Source: Pseudomonas sp. CC120222-01a (lineage in GTDB: Bacteria > Pseudomonadota > Gammaproteobacteria > Pseudomonadales > Pseudomonadaceae). Taken from it: a stretch of DNA of 64,000 nucleotides. Positions within the stretch are counted from its first letter, which is position 1; each line of letters begins with the position of its first letter. This document shows, piece by piece, positions 1 to 7,219 of this stretch. The notes beneath the pieces are model-generated. The model made no database searches. It saw only the letters and a program-made list of their open reading frames with translations, and was not told the DNA's origin. A program made the position numbers and the translations under genes. The stretch lies in assembly GCF_003097235.1 (NCBI RefSeq), contig NZ_QEQQ01000027.1:1-64000 (forward strand), written 5' to 3'.

Positions 1-17
1 CTTCATCTCAACCGCTA

Positions 18-33
18 TCGATCTTTCGATCGA
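18..33 (-). other. leader hairpin with GAAA loop (boxB-like)
   Basis: A six-base-pair stem (TCGATC/GATCGA) closes a GAAA tetraloop when read on the minus strand. It lies about 80 nt downstream of the strong minus-strand promoter at 110-143, inside the presumed leader. Ribosomal RNA leaders commonly carry a boxB hairpin followed by boxA; boxA is not visible before the window ends, so the identity is inferred. Confidence 0.35.
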
Positions 34-109
34 AGCCCCTCCAACATCACCTTAACTACCTAACTCATTGAATCTCAAGGAGTTTTTCGTTCCGATGTCG
101 CTGGAAGTG

Positions 110-143
110 GGGCGCATTATAAGGGGATTCGAAAGCGCGTCAA
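110..143 (-). promoter_or_regulatory. strong sigma-70 promoter, probably of an rRNA operon reading out of the left edge
   Basis: On the minus strand there is a -35 TTGACG (138-143), a 16-nt spacer and a perfect -10 TATAAT (116-121), followed at once by a GC-rich discriminator (GCGCC, 111-115). An AT-rich stretch upstream (144-180) looks like an UP element. This combination is characteristic of stringently controlled stable RNA promoters. No coding region starts in the visible leader, which fits an rrn operon just beyond the left edge; a tRNA operon is the alternative. Confidence 0.7.
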
Positions 144-180
144 CCTTTAATTTCAAGAAACTTTAATATCGCTGAAAAGC

Positions 181-214
181 AAAGCGGGGAGGCCTGTCGG
201 CCTCCCCGCTTTTC
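181..214 (-). terminator. intrinsic terminator after gcdG
   Basis: A perfect 14-bp stem (AAAGCGGGGAGGCC and its complement) with a TGTC/GACA loop and T-rich flanks on both strands. It lies 17 nt beyond the stop codon of gcdG and separates it from the rrn-type promoter at 110-143, so it probably stops gcdHG transcription before the stable RNA promoter. Confidence 0.85.
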
Positions 215-231
215 AACTGCTCTATATAGCA

Positions 232-1452
232 TCAAAGAACGCCAGCACTGCGCAACCGCCCCACAGCATCGGCATCCAGCCCCAGCACATCGCCCAACAC
301 CGCCTCGGTATGCTCGCCCAACAGCGGCGGAGCCCGCCGATACTCCACAGGCGTTTCCGATAACCGAATCGGGCTGGCCACCTGCGGCACGCTCCCCGCC
401 AGCCCATGGGGCATGGTTACCGCCAACCCCCGGGCCAGCACCTGCGGATCCTGGAACATCTGCGCCAAGTCATTGATCGGCCCACATGGCACCCCGGCAG
501 CCTCCAGCTGGCTCACCCATTCGGCAGTGGTCTTGAATACCGTTGCCTGGCGAATCAGTGGGATCAGCTGGGCTCGGTTCGCCACCCGCTGCTTATTAGT
601 AGCGAAGCGCGGGTCATCCGCCCACTGCGGCTGCCCAGCCACCTCGGCGAACTTACGGAACTGGCCATCGTTACCCACTGTAAGGATGAAATCGCCATCC
701 GCCGTCGGAAAGTCCTGGTAAGGCACGATATTGGGGTGAGCATTACCCAGTCGCCGCGGTGGATTGCCCGTAGTCAGGTAATTCATCGCCTGGTTGGCCA
801 GGCAGGCCACCTGCACATCGAGCAGCGCCATGTCGATGTGCTGACCAACGCCATGCTGATCGCGATAGGCGAGGGCAGCCAGAATCGCCACGGTCGAGTA
901 CAACCCGGTGAGAATGTCGGTCAGGGCAACACCGACCTTCACCGGCCCGGCACCTTCCTCTCCATCCGGGCGGCCGGTCAGGCTCATCAGCCCACCCAAC
1001 CCCTGGATCATGAAGTCATACCCCGCACGCTTGGCGTACGGCCCCGTCTGGCCGAAGCCAGTGATCGAGCAATAGATAAGCTTGGGATTGATCACCTTCA
1101 GGCTCGGATAATCCAGCCCGTAAGCCGCCAGCCCGCCGACCTTGAAGTTCTCGATGACGATATCCGACTTGGCCGCCAGCTCGCGCACCAGGCGCTGGCC
1201 TTCCGGCTGGGTGAAGTCGATGGTCACCGAGCGCTTGTTACGGTTTGCCGACAGGTAATAGGCTGCCTCGCTGGTGTTCTCACCCTCGGCATCCTTGAGG
1301 AAGGGCGGCCCCCAGGATCGAGTGTCATCGCCGCTGCCAGGGCGCTCGACCTTGATCACGTCAGCCCCCAGGTCCGCCAGGATCTGGCCAGACCAAGGCC
1401 CCGCCAGCACACGGGAGAGGTCCAGCACCCGCAGATGAGATAGCGCGCCCAT
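232..1452 (-). CDS. gcdG: class III CoA-transferase, succinyl-CoA:glutarate type
   Basis: A 406-residue CaiB/BaiF-family CoA-transferase spanning the full family length. The N-terminal segment (LDLSRVLAGPWSGQ, IKVERPGSGDDTR) is the typical CoA-binding start, and MALLDVQ near residue 205 lies in the family core. It sits 14 nt downstream of glutaryl-CoA dehydrogenase in the same direction. The likely job is therefore to activate glutarate to glutaryl-CoA with succinyl-CoA as donor, in lysine/5-aminovalerate degradation. An AGGAG motif stands 8 nt before the ATG. Substrate assignment rests on the gcdH neighbour; the family itself is certain. Confidence 0.92.
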   Translation of the reverse strand: MGALSHLRVLDLSRVLAGPWSGQILADLGADVIKVERPGSGDDTRSWGPPFLKDAEGENTSEAAYYLSANRNKRSVTIDFTQPEGQRLVRELAAKSDIVIENFKVGGLAAYGLDYPSLKVINPKLIYCSITGFGQTGPYAKRAGYDFMIQGLGGLMSLTGRPDGEEGAGPVKVGVALTDILTGLYSTVAILAALAYRDQHGVGQHIDMALLDVQVACLANQAMNYLTTGNPPRRLGNAHPNIVPYQDFPTADGDFILTVGNDGQFRKFAEVAGQPQWADDPRFATNKQRVANRAQLIPLIRQATVFKTTAEWVSQLEAAGVPCGPINDLAQMFQDPQVLARGLAVTMPHGLAGSVPQVASPIRLSETPVEYRRAPPLLGEHTEAVLGDVLGLDADAVGRLRSAGVL

Positions 1453-1466
1453 GGACTGGCTCCTTA

Positions 1467-2648
1467 TCAGTAGAAGGCCTGGATGCCGGTCTGTGCACGC
1501 CCGAGGATCAGCGCATGCACGTCATGGGTACCCTCATAGGTGTTGACCACCTCAAGGTTTACCAGGTGGCGCGCCACGCCGAACTCGTCGGAGATGCCAT
1601 TGCCGCCAAGCATGTCGCGAGCCATGCGGGCGATGTCCAGGGCCTTGCCGCAAGAGTTGCGCTTCATGATGGAGGTGATTTCTACCGCCGCAGTACCTTC
1701 GTCCTTCATGCGGCCCAGGCGCAGGCAGCCTTGCAGGGCCAGGGTGATTTCAGTCTGCATGTCGGCCAGTTTCTTCTGGATCAGCTGGTTGGCAGCCAGT
1801 GGGCGACCGAACTGCTGACGATCCAGAGTGTACTGGCGAGCGGTGTGCCAGCAGGCCTCAGCCGCGCCCAGCGCGCCCCACGAAATACCATAACGCGCAG
1901 AGTTCAGGCAGGTGAACGGCCCCTTCAAGCCACGCACATCAGGGAAGATGTTCTCTTCCGGAACGAACACGTTGTCCATGACGATTTCACCGGTGATGGA
2001 TGCCCGCAGGCCAACCTTGCCGTGGATCGCCGGAGCACTGAGACCGTCCCAGCCTTTTTCCAGGACAAAGCCACGGATATCGCCGGCATCATCCTTGGCC
2101 CAGACCACGAATACATCGGCGATCGGGCTGTTGGTGATCCACATCTTGCTGCCGCTCAGGCGATAGCCGCCATCGACCTTCCTGGCACGGGTGATCATCG
2201 AGCCCGGGTCGGAGCCGTGGTTAGGCTCAGTCAGACCAAAGCAGCCAATCCATTCACCAGAGGCCAGCTTGGGCAGGTATTTCTGCTTCTGCGCTTCAGT
2301 ACCGAATTCGTTGATCGGCACCATCACCAGCGAAGACTGCACGCTCATCATCGAACGGTAGCCAGAGTCGATGCGCTCCACCTCGCGGGCAATCAGGCCA
2401 TAGCACACATAGTTCAGGCCACTGCCACCGTATTGCTCGGGGATTGTCGCGCCGAGCAAGCCGACTTCACCCATCTCGCGGAAGATGGCCGGGTCGGTCT
2501 GTTCGTGACGGAATGCCTCCAGCACGCGCGGGGCCAGCTTGTCCTGGGCGAACTGATAAGCGCTGTCACGCACCATGCGCTCTTCTTCAGTGAGCTGCTG
2601 ATCCAGCAGCAGCGGGTCGATCCAGTTGAAGCTTGCTTTACCGGCCAT
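1467..2648 (-). CDS. gcdH: glutaryl-CoA dehydrogenase
   Basis: A 393-residue FAD-dependent acyl-CoA dehydrogenase that oxidatively decarboxylates glutaryl-CoA to crotonyl-CoA. It has the three-part acyl-CoA dehydrogenase layout: a helical N-terminal domain, a middle beta domain (CFGLTEPNHGSDPGSM) and a C-terminal helical domain. The C-terminal motif TYEGTHDVH supplies the catalytic base, Glu372, equivalent to Glu370 of the human enzyme. GAGGA precedes the ATG. It is first in the gcdHG operon and divergent from a LysR regulator; electrons would pass to the ETF system. Confidence 0.96.
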   Translation of the reverse strand: MAGKASFNWIDPLLLDQQLTEEERMVRDSAYQFAQDKLAPRVLEAFRHEQTDPAIFREMGEVGLLGATIPEQYGGSGLNYVCYGLIAREVERIDSGYRSMMSVQSSLVMVPINEFGTEAQKQKYLPKLASGEWIGCFGLTEPNHGSDPGSMITRARKVDGGYRLSGSKMWITNSPIADVFVVWAKDDAGDIRGFVLEKGWDGLSAPAIHGKVGLRASITGEIVMDNVFVPEENIFPDVRGLKGPFTCLNSARYGISWGALGAAEACWHTARQYTLDRQQFGRPLAANQLIQKKLADMQTEITLALQGCLRLGRMKDEGTAAVEITSIMKRNSCGKALDIARMARDMLGGNGISDEFGVARHLVNLEVVNTYEGTHDVHALILGRAQTGIQAFY

Positions 2649-2690
2649 GAGCGAAATCCTCGAAATAGGGGAGCGGTTTTTGTGCCATTG

Positions 2691-2719
2691 ATCCTAGGCC
2701 TGATCCGGCACCACGACAA
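2691..2719 (-). promoter_or_regulatory. gcdHG promoter
   Basis: On the minus strand TTGTCG (2714-2719) and TAGGAT (2691-2696) are 17 nt apart, giving an expected start near 2684 and a leader of about 35 nt to the gcdH ATG. The match is moderate, as expected for an activator-dependent promoter. Confidence 0.55.
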
Positions 2720-2740
2720 ACGAGGATTGCGCACGCATCA

Positions 2741-2755
2741 GTGATATTTTGTCAC
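2741..2755. promoter_or_regulatory. LysR-type binding dyad between gcdH and gcdR
   Basis: GTGATATTTTGTCAC is a perfect GTGA/TCAC inverted repeat in a 15-bp frame, the usual size of a LysR T-N11-A box. Its centre is about 63 bp upstream of the predicted gcdHG start, where LysR activators normally make their primary contact. It would serve the divergent gcdR as autoregulation as well. Confidence 0.6.
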
Positions 2756-2809
2756 TTCGAGATACTCGAAAACGCCATATTCAAGGCCCCATGAGTGAGG
2801 TTGACGTAC

Positions 2810-3724
2810 ATGCGCCGCAAGATCCCCAGCACCACCGCACTGGTCTGCTTCGAAGCGGCCGCACGCCACGAGAGCTTTACCAAGGCGGCCCAGGAGCTGG
2901 CCCTGACCCAGGGCGCCGTCTGTCGCCAGATCGGCGGATTGGAGGAGTTCCTCAATGTCGAGCTGTTCAGGCGCTCACGCCGTGGGGTGAAACTCACCGA
3001 AGCCGGGCTTTCCTATAGCCGGCAGGTTGCCGCTCAGCTGGATGCGGTGGAGCGCGACACGCTGTCGGTGATGCGTCAGCAAGGTGCCAACGTGATCGAA
3101 TTGGCCGTGGTGCCCACTTTCGGCACCCAATGGCTGTTGCCACGACTCAAGGACTTCCAGCAACGTCACCCCGAGGTCACCGTCAACCTGACCAACCGTA
3201 CCCGCCCATTCCTTTTCGCAGACACCCCGTTCGATGCCGCCATCTACTTTGGCGATGCCGACTGGTCCGGCACCCAGTCCCATCGCCTGATGGGCGAGAA
3301 CCCCGTGCCGGTGTGCAGCCCGGCCATGCTGGACGGGCAGGGCATGCTAGATGCCCAGCGCATCGCCAGCCTGCCACTGCTGCAGCAGACCACCCGGCCT
3401 TATGCCTGGCGCCAGTGGTTCAATGGCCTGGGCCTGAATATCGCGGGTGACATGACAGGCCCGCGCTATGAACTATTCTCCATGCTGGCCCAGGCGGCCA
3501 TGCACGAGATGGGCATCGCACTGATCCCGCCGTTCCTGATCCAGCGCGAGCTGGAGGAGGGCAGGCTGGTAGTCGCTAACAGGTACGCGCTGTCCAGCGA
3601 CAAGGCCTACTATCTGATGATCCCCGAGCGCAAGGTGGAGTCGGCCTCGCTCCGGGCCTTCCGTGACTGGCTGGTGGGACAGGCACAGCTCTATACCGCC
3701 TCGCACAAAGATGAAAGCGCCTGA
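2810..3724 (+). CDS. gcdR: LysR-family regulator of glutarate catabolism
   Basis: A 304-residue LysR-type regulator. The N-terminal winged helix (about residues 5-65, with SFTKAAQELALTQGAVCRQI as recognition region) is followed by a two-lobed effector-binding domain resembling the GcvA/AmpR subgroup. The ATG at 2810 is preferred over the upstream GTG at 2795 because GTGAGG then sits as a ribosome binding site 9 nt before it. Its position, divergent from gcdHG with a dyad in between, makes it the likely glutarate- or glutaryl-CoA-responsive activator. The effector is inferred. Confidence 0.88.
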   Translation: MRRKIPSTTALVCFEAAARHESFTKAAQELALTQGAVCRQIGGLEEFLNVELFRRSRRGVKLTEAGLSYSRQVAAQLDAVERDTLSVMRQQGANVIELAVVPTFGTQWLLPRLKDFQQRHPEVTVNLTNRTRPFLFADTPFDAAIYFGDADWSGTQSHRLMGENPVPVCSPAMLDGQGMLDAQRIASLPLLQQTTRPYAWRQWFNGLGLNIAGDMTGPRYELFSMLAQAAMHEMGIALIPPFLIQRELEEGRLVVANRYALSSDKAYYLMIPERKVESASLRAFRDWLVGQAQLYTASHKDESA

Positions 3725-4146
3725 CCTACCTTTGTAGTCAATTATTTTAAACACCTACAGATATACGTTTTTGTCGCATCTGCGAAAACTGTTCAGGTGA
3801 ATCGAAAAACCCCATCTAGGCCGCTAAACACGCGGCTTTCAGAGGGTTTTACGACATTCATGAGCCCATCCGCGAAATCATCGCAAAAAATTTCGATTTT
3901 TCCCCTAATCTGCCAATAGCCCATGATTGACGGGCTGTAGCCCATCACTTGCGACATACGGTCACAGGGTGACTTGTAGTTTTGACTTCGTTTCGCTCCA
4001 GAACCGGTTGATGGCCCCTGGGTTCGTCTGCAAAATGCTTCGCCCGCCCTGGATTCGGCGGGTCCGGCGCTCAACAGCCGCCCCAGCGCGCCATCCGCAG
4101 TGTGCTGGCTTTTACAAAGACAAAGGTCACCGCAGGAGAAATAGTC
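3725..4146. other. 422-bp intergenic region, gcdR to pntAA
   Basis: No convincing gene is present. An AT-rich stretch lies just after gcdR, and several short dyads are visible, including GTCACAGGGTGAC at 3961-3973 and a GCCC/GGGC pair near 3925-3950. The pntAA promoter must lie here, but no single pair of -35/-10 boxes stands out. The last 14 nt contain AGGAGAA, the ribosome binding site of pntAA. Confidence 0.5.
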
Positions 4147-5268
4147 GTGCACATTGGTGTTCCTCTCGAGACGCAGACCGGTGAGACAAGGGTCGCTGCG
4201 ACCCCGGAAACCATCAAGAAACTGATTGGCCAGGGCCATCAGGTCACCGTCCAACGGGGGGCAGGGCTCAACGCCAGCATTCCGGACAGTGCCTATGAGG
4301 CCGTGGGGGCTTCCCTGGGAAGCGCAGCCGACGCCTACGGCGCCCAATTGGTGCTCAAGGTGGTCGCTCCCAACGACCAGGAGCTGGCCCTGATCAACAG
4401 TGGCAGCCTCCTCGTAGGCATGCTCAACCCCTTCAACAGCGAGCTGATCGGCAAGATGGCCGAACGCGGTATCACCGCTTTCGCCCTGGAAGCCGCGCCA
4501 CGCACCTCACGGGCCCAGAGCCTGGATGTGCTGTCGTCGCAGGCCAACATCGCCGGTTACAAGGCCGTATTACTGGCGGCCCACCACTATCCTCGCTTCA
4601 TGCCCATGCTGATGACCGCCGCCGGTACCGTCAAAGCCGCGCGCGTGCTGATCCTGGGGGCAGGCGTTGCCGGCCTGCAGGCCATCGCCACGGCCAAGCG
4701 CCTGGGTGCGGTGATCGAGGCTTCCGACGTACGCCCGGCGGTGAAGGAGCAGATCGAGTCGCTGGGCGCCAAGTTCATCGACGTGCCCTACGAGACCGAT
4801 GAAGAGCGTGAATGCGCAGAAGGCGTCGGCGGTTATGCCCGACCAATGCCGGCCAGCTGGATGCAACGCCAGGCCCAGGCCGTGCACGAGCGCGCCAAGC
4901 AGGCGGATATCGTCATCACCACCGCGTTGATCCCCGGCCGTAAGGCACCGACCCTGCTCAGCGCTGAAACCGTGGCACAAATGAAGCCCGGCTCGGTGGT
5001 CATCGATCTGGCAGCAGCCCAGGGCGGCAACTGCCCGCTGACCGTCGCCGACCAGGTGGTGCAAGAAAACGGCGTGATCATCGTTGGCCCGACCAACCTG
5101 CCGGCTCAAGTAGGTGCCGATGCCTCGGCGCTGTATGCACGCAACCTGCTGGACTTCATGAAGCTGCTGTTCGACAAGGACGGCGCGCTGGTCATCAACC
5201 TCGAAGACGACATCGTCGCGGCCTGCCTGATGTGCCGCGATGGCCAGGTCGTCCGCAAGAACGGCTAA
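4147..5268 (+). CDS. pntAA: NAD(P) transhydrogenase subunit alpha, part 1 (NAD-binding)
   Basis: A 373-residue NAD(H)-binding domain I protein of the proton-translocating transhydrogenase, which transfers hydride between NADH and NADP+ using the proton gradient. The protein begins HIGVPLETQTGETRVAATP after the start residue, as expected for the PntA/alanine dehydrogenase superfamily. It carries the Rossmann motif LGAGVAGLQA and a PTNLPAQVGADASALYARNL segment. The GTG start at 4147 is chosen because AGGAGAA lies 6 nt upstream and upstream in-frame residues do not resemble the family. The alpha subunit is split, as in many proteobacteria: the membrane part is the next gene. Confidence 0.95.
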   Translation: MHIGVPLETQTGETRVAATPETIKKLIGQGHQVTVQRGAGLNASIPDSAYEAVGASLGSAADAYGAQLVLKVVAPNDQELALINSGSLLVGMLNPFNSELIGKMAERGITAFALEAAPRTSRAQSLDVLSSQANIAGYKAVLLAAHHYPRFMPMLMTAAGTVKAARVLILGAGVAGLQAIATAKRLGAVIEASDVRPAVKEQIESLGAKFIDVPYETDEERECAEGVGGYARPMPASWMQRQAQAVHERAKQADIVITTALIPGRKAPTLLSAETVAQMKPGSVVIDLAAAQGGNCPLTVADQVVQENGVIIVGPTNLPAQVGADASALYARNLLDFMKLLFDKDGALVINLEDDIVAACLMCRDGQVVRKNG

Positions 5269-5279
5269 GGAGCACGACA

Positions 5280-5594
5280 ATGGAAGACATGCTGATTTCC
5301 CACGGCATCTACAACCTGATCATCTTCGTGCTGGCCATCTATGTGGGCTACCACGTGGTGTGGAACGTCACCCCGGCGCTGCACACGCCGCTGATGGCGG
5401 TTACCAACGCCATTTCGGCGATCGTCATCGTCGGCGCCATGCTGGCGGCGGCCCTGACCGTGACCCCGGCCGGCAAGCTGATGGGCACCCTGGCGGTGGC
5501 TCTGGCTGCGGTCAACGTGTTCGGTGGCTTCCTGGTCACCCGTCGCATGCTTGAGATGTTCAAGAAGAAAACCAAGAACGAGGCGCAGAAGTAA
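5280..5594 (+). CDS. pntAB: NAD(P) transhydrogenase subunit alpha, part 2 (membrane)
   Basis: A 104-residue protein with three hydrophobic helices and a positively charged tail ending in KKKTKNEAQK. It corresponds to the membrane domain fused to PntA in E. coli but encoded separately here. AAGGAGC overlaps the pntAA stop codon and lies 8 nt before the ATG at 5280, so translation is probably coupled. It forms part of the proton channel with PntB. Confidence 0.93.
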   Translation: MEDMLISHGIYNLIIFVLAIYVGYHVVWNVTPALHTPLMAVTNAISAIVIVGAMLAAALTVTPAGKLMGTLAVALAAVNVFGGFLVTRRMLEMFKKKTKNEAQK

Positions 5595-5596
5595 GC

Positions 5597-7033
5597 ATGA
5601 GCATGAATCTGGTAACGCTCCTCTACCTCGTCGCCTCGGTGTGCTTCATCCAGGCGCTCAAGGGCCTGTCGCACCCGACCACTTCACGGCGCGGCAACCT
5701 GTTCGGCATGATCGGCATGGGGATCGCCATCCTCACCACGGTTGGCCTCATCTATAAGCTCGGGGCTGAGCTTGCAACTGCCGGTATCGGCTACGTCATC
5801 GTCGGCCTGCTGGTCGGCGGTACCGCCGGTTCTATCATGGCCAAGCGCGTCGAGATGACCAAGATGCCCGAGCTGGTCGCCTTCATGCACAGCATGATCG
5901 GCCTGGCTGCGGTGTTCATCGCCATCGCCGCCGTGCTGGAGCCGCAGTCGATGGGCATCGTCGCCGCCATCAGCGACCCGATCCCCACCGGCAACCGCCT
6001 GGAACTGTTCCTGGGTGCGGCCATCGGGGCCATCACCTTCTCCGGCTCGGTGATCGCCTTCGGCAAACTGTCGGGCAAGTACAAGTTCCGCCTGTTCCAG
6101 GGCGCACCGGTACAGTTCGCCGGCCAGCACAAGCTGAACCTGATCCTCGGCCTGACCACCATCGCCCTGGGCCTGCTGTTCACCTTCACCGGCCACTACA
6201 GTGCCTTCACCCTGATGCTGGTCCTGGCCTTCATCATGGGTGTGCTGATCATTATTCCGATCGGGGGCGCCGACATGCCGGTGGTGGTGTCGATGCTCAA
6301 CAGCTATTCGGGTTGGGCCGCGGCCGGTATCGGCTTCTCGCTGAACAACTCGATGCTGATCATCGCGGGCTCCCTGGTCGGTTCGTCCGGCGCCATCCTC
6401 TCGTACATCATGTGCAAGGCGATGAACCGTTCGTTCTTCAACGTCATCCTCGGCGGCTTCGGCGGCGATACCGATGCCGGCGCGGCGCAAGGCTCGAAAG
6501 AGCAGCGCCCGGTGAAATCCGGTTCTGCCGACGATGCGACCTTCCTGCTGAGCAACGCTGACAGCGTGATCATCGTCCCGGGTTACGGCCTGGCGGTGGC
6601 CCGTGCCCAGCACGCACTGAAGGAACTGACCGAGAAGCTGAGCCACAACGGGGTGACCGTGAAGTACGCCATCCACCCGGTGGCGGGGCGCATGCCTGGG
6701 CACATGAACGTACTGCTGGCCGAAGCCGAAGTGCCGTATGACCAGGTGTTCGAGATGGAAGACATCAACGCCGAGTTCGGCCAGGCCGACGTGGTGCTGG
6801 TGCTGGGTGCCAACGACGTGGTCAACCCGGCGGCGAAGAACGATCCGAAGTCGCCCATCGCCGGCATGCCGATCCTCGAGGCCTTCAAGGCCAAGACCAT
6901 CATCGTCAACAAGCGCTCGATGGCCAGCGGCTATGCCGGCCTGGACAACGAACTGTTCTACCTGGACAAGACCATGATGGTGTTCGGTGACGCGAAGAAG
7001 GTCATCGAAGACATGGTGAAGGCAGTGGAGTGA
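5597..7033 (+). CDS. pntB: NAD(P) transhydrogenase subunit beta
   Basis: A 478-residue subunit with about eight or nine N-terminal transmembrane helices (residues 1-280) and a C-terminal NADP(H)-binding domain III. That domain shows VPGYGLAVARAQHALKEL, HPVAGRMPGHMNVLLAEA, GANDVVNPAA and VNKRSMASGYAGLDNELF, all classic PntB landmarks. It begins 2 nt after pntAB, completing a three-gene operon closed by the terminator at 7066-7093. The complex supplies NADPH from NADH at the cost of inward proton flow. Confidence 0.97.
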   Translation: MSMNLVTLLYLVASVCFIQALKGLSHPTTSRRGNLFGMIGMGIAILTTVGLIYKLGAELATAGIGYVIVGLLVGGTAGSIMAKRVEMTKMPELVAFMHSMIGLAAVFIAIAAVLEPQSMGIVAAISDPIPTGNRLELFLGAAIGAITFSGSVIAFGKLSGKYKFRLFQGAPVQFAGQHKLNLILGLTTIALGLLFTFTGHYSAFTLMLVLAFIMGVLIIIPIGGADMPVVVSMLNSYSGWAAAGIGFSLNNSMLIIAGSLVGSSGAILSYIMCKAMNRSFFNVILGGFGGDTDAGAAQGSKEQRPVKSGSADDATFLLSNADSVIIVPGYGLAVARAQHALKELTEKLSHNGVTVKYAIHPVAGRMPGHMNVLLAEAEVPYDQVFEMEDINAEFGQADVVLVLGANDVVNPAAKNDPKSPIAGMPILEAFKAKTIIVNKRSMASGYAGLDNELFYLDKTMMVFGDAKKVIEDMVKAVE

Positions 7034-7065
7034 CAGAAGCCGCTGCAAACCAGGTGATATAAAGG

Positions 7066-7093
7066 AAGCCCCGGTCAGAATCTGCCGGGGCTT
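7066..7093 (+). terminator. intrinsic terminator of the pnt operon
   Basis: A 9-bp stem (AAGCCCCGG/CCGGGGCTT) with a ten-nt loop, followed by the T-rich CTTTACTTTT. It lies 32 nt after the pntB stop codon. Confidence 0.85.
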
Positions 7094-7101
7094 TACTTTT
7101 A

Positions 7102-7115
7102 TTGATCCGGATCAA
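7102..7115. promoter_or_regulatory. perfect Anr/FNR-type box
   Basis: TTGATCCGGATCAA matches the FNR/Anr consensus TTGAT-N4-ATCAA exactly. Its centre (7108.5) would be at -41.5 if transcription starts near 7150, and a weak -10 (CATACG, 7138-7143) is in the right place. It probably gives low-oxygen activation of the acyl-CoA hydrolase/transferase gene at 7220. Confidence 0.7.
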
Positions 7116-7219
7116 CGGCTCTATTTCAAGGCTTCTCATACGACCATGGTCGTGGGACGGCAATGGGCGAAATCTCTAGACTGCGCTGCAGTAGTTTCAG
7201 TAGCCCGAGATAACAATCC

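Noticed and set aside
5684..7048. Long frame antisense to pntB, and similar long antisense frames opposite gcdG, gcdH, citMHS, the Na/Pi gene, katE and coxA
   Set aside because: His/Gln/Asp/Arg-rich low-complexity translations typical of antisense frames in GC-rich genes; no ribosome binding sites.
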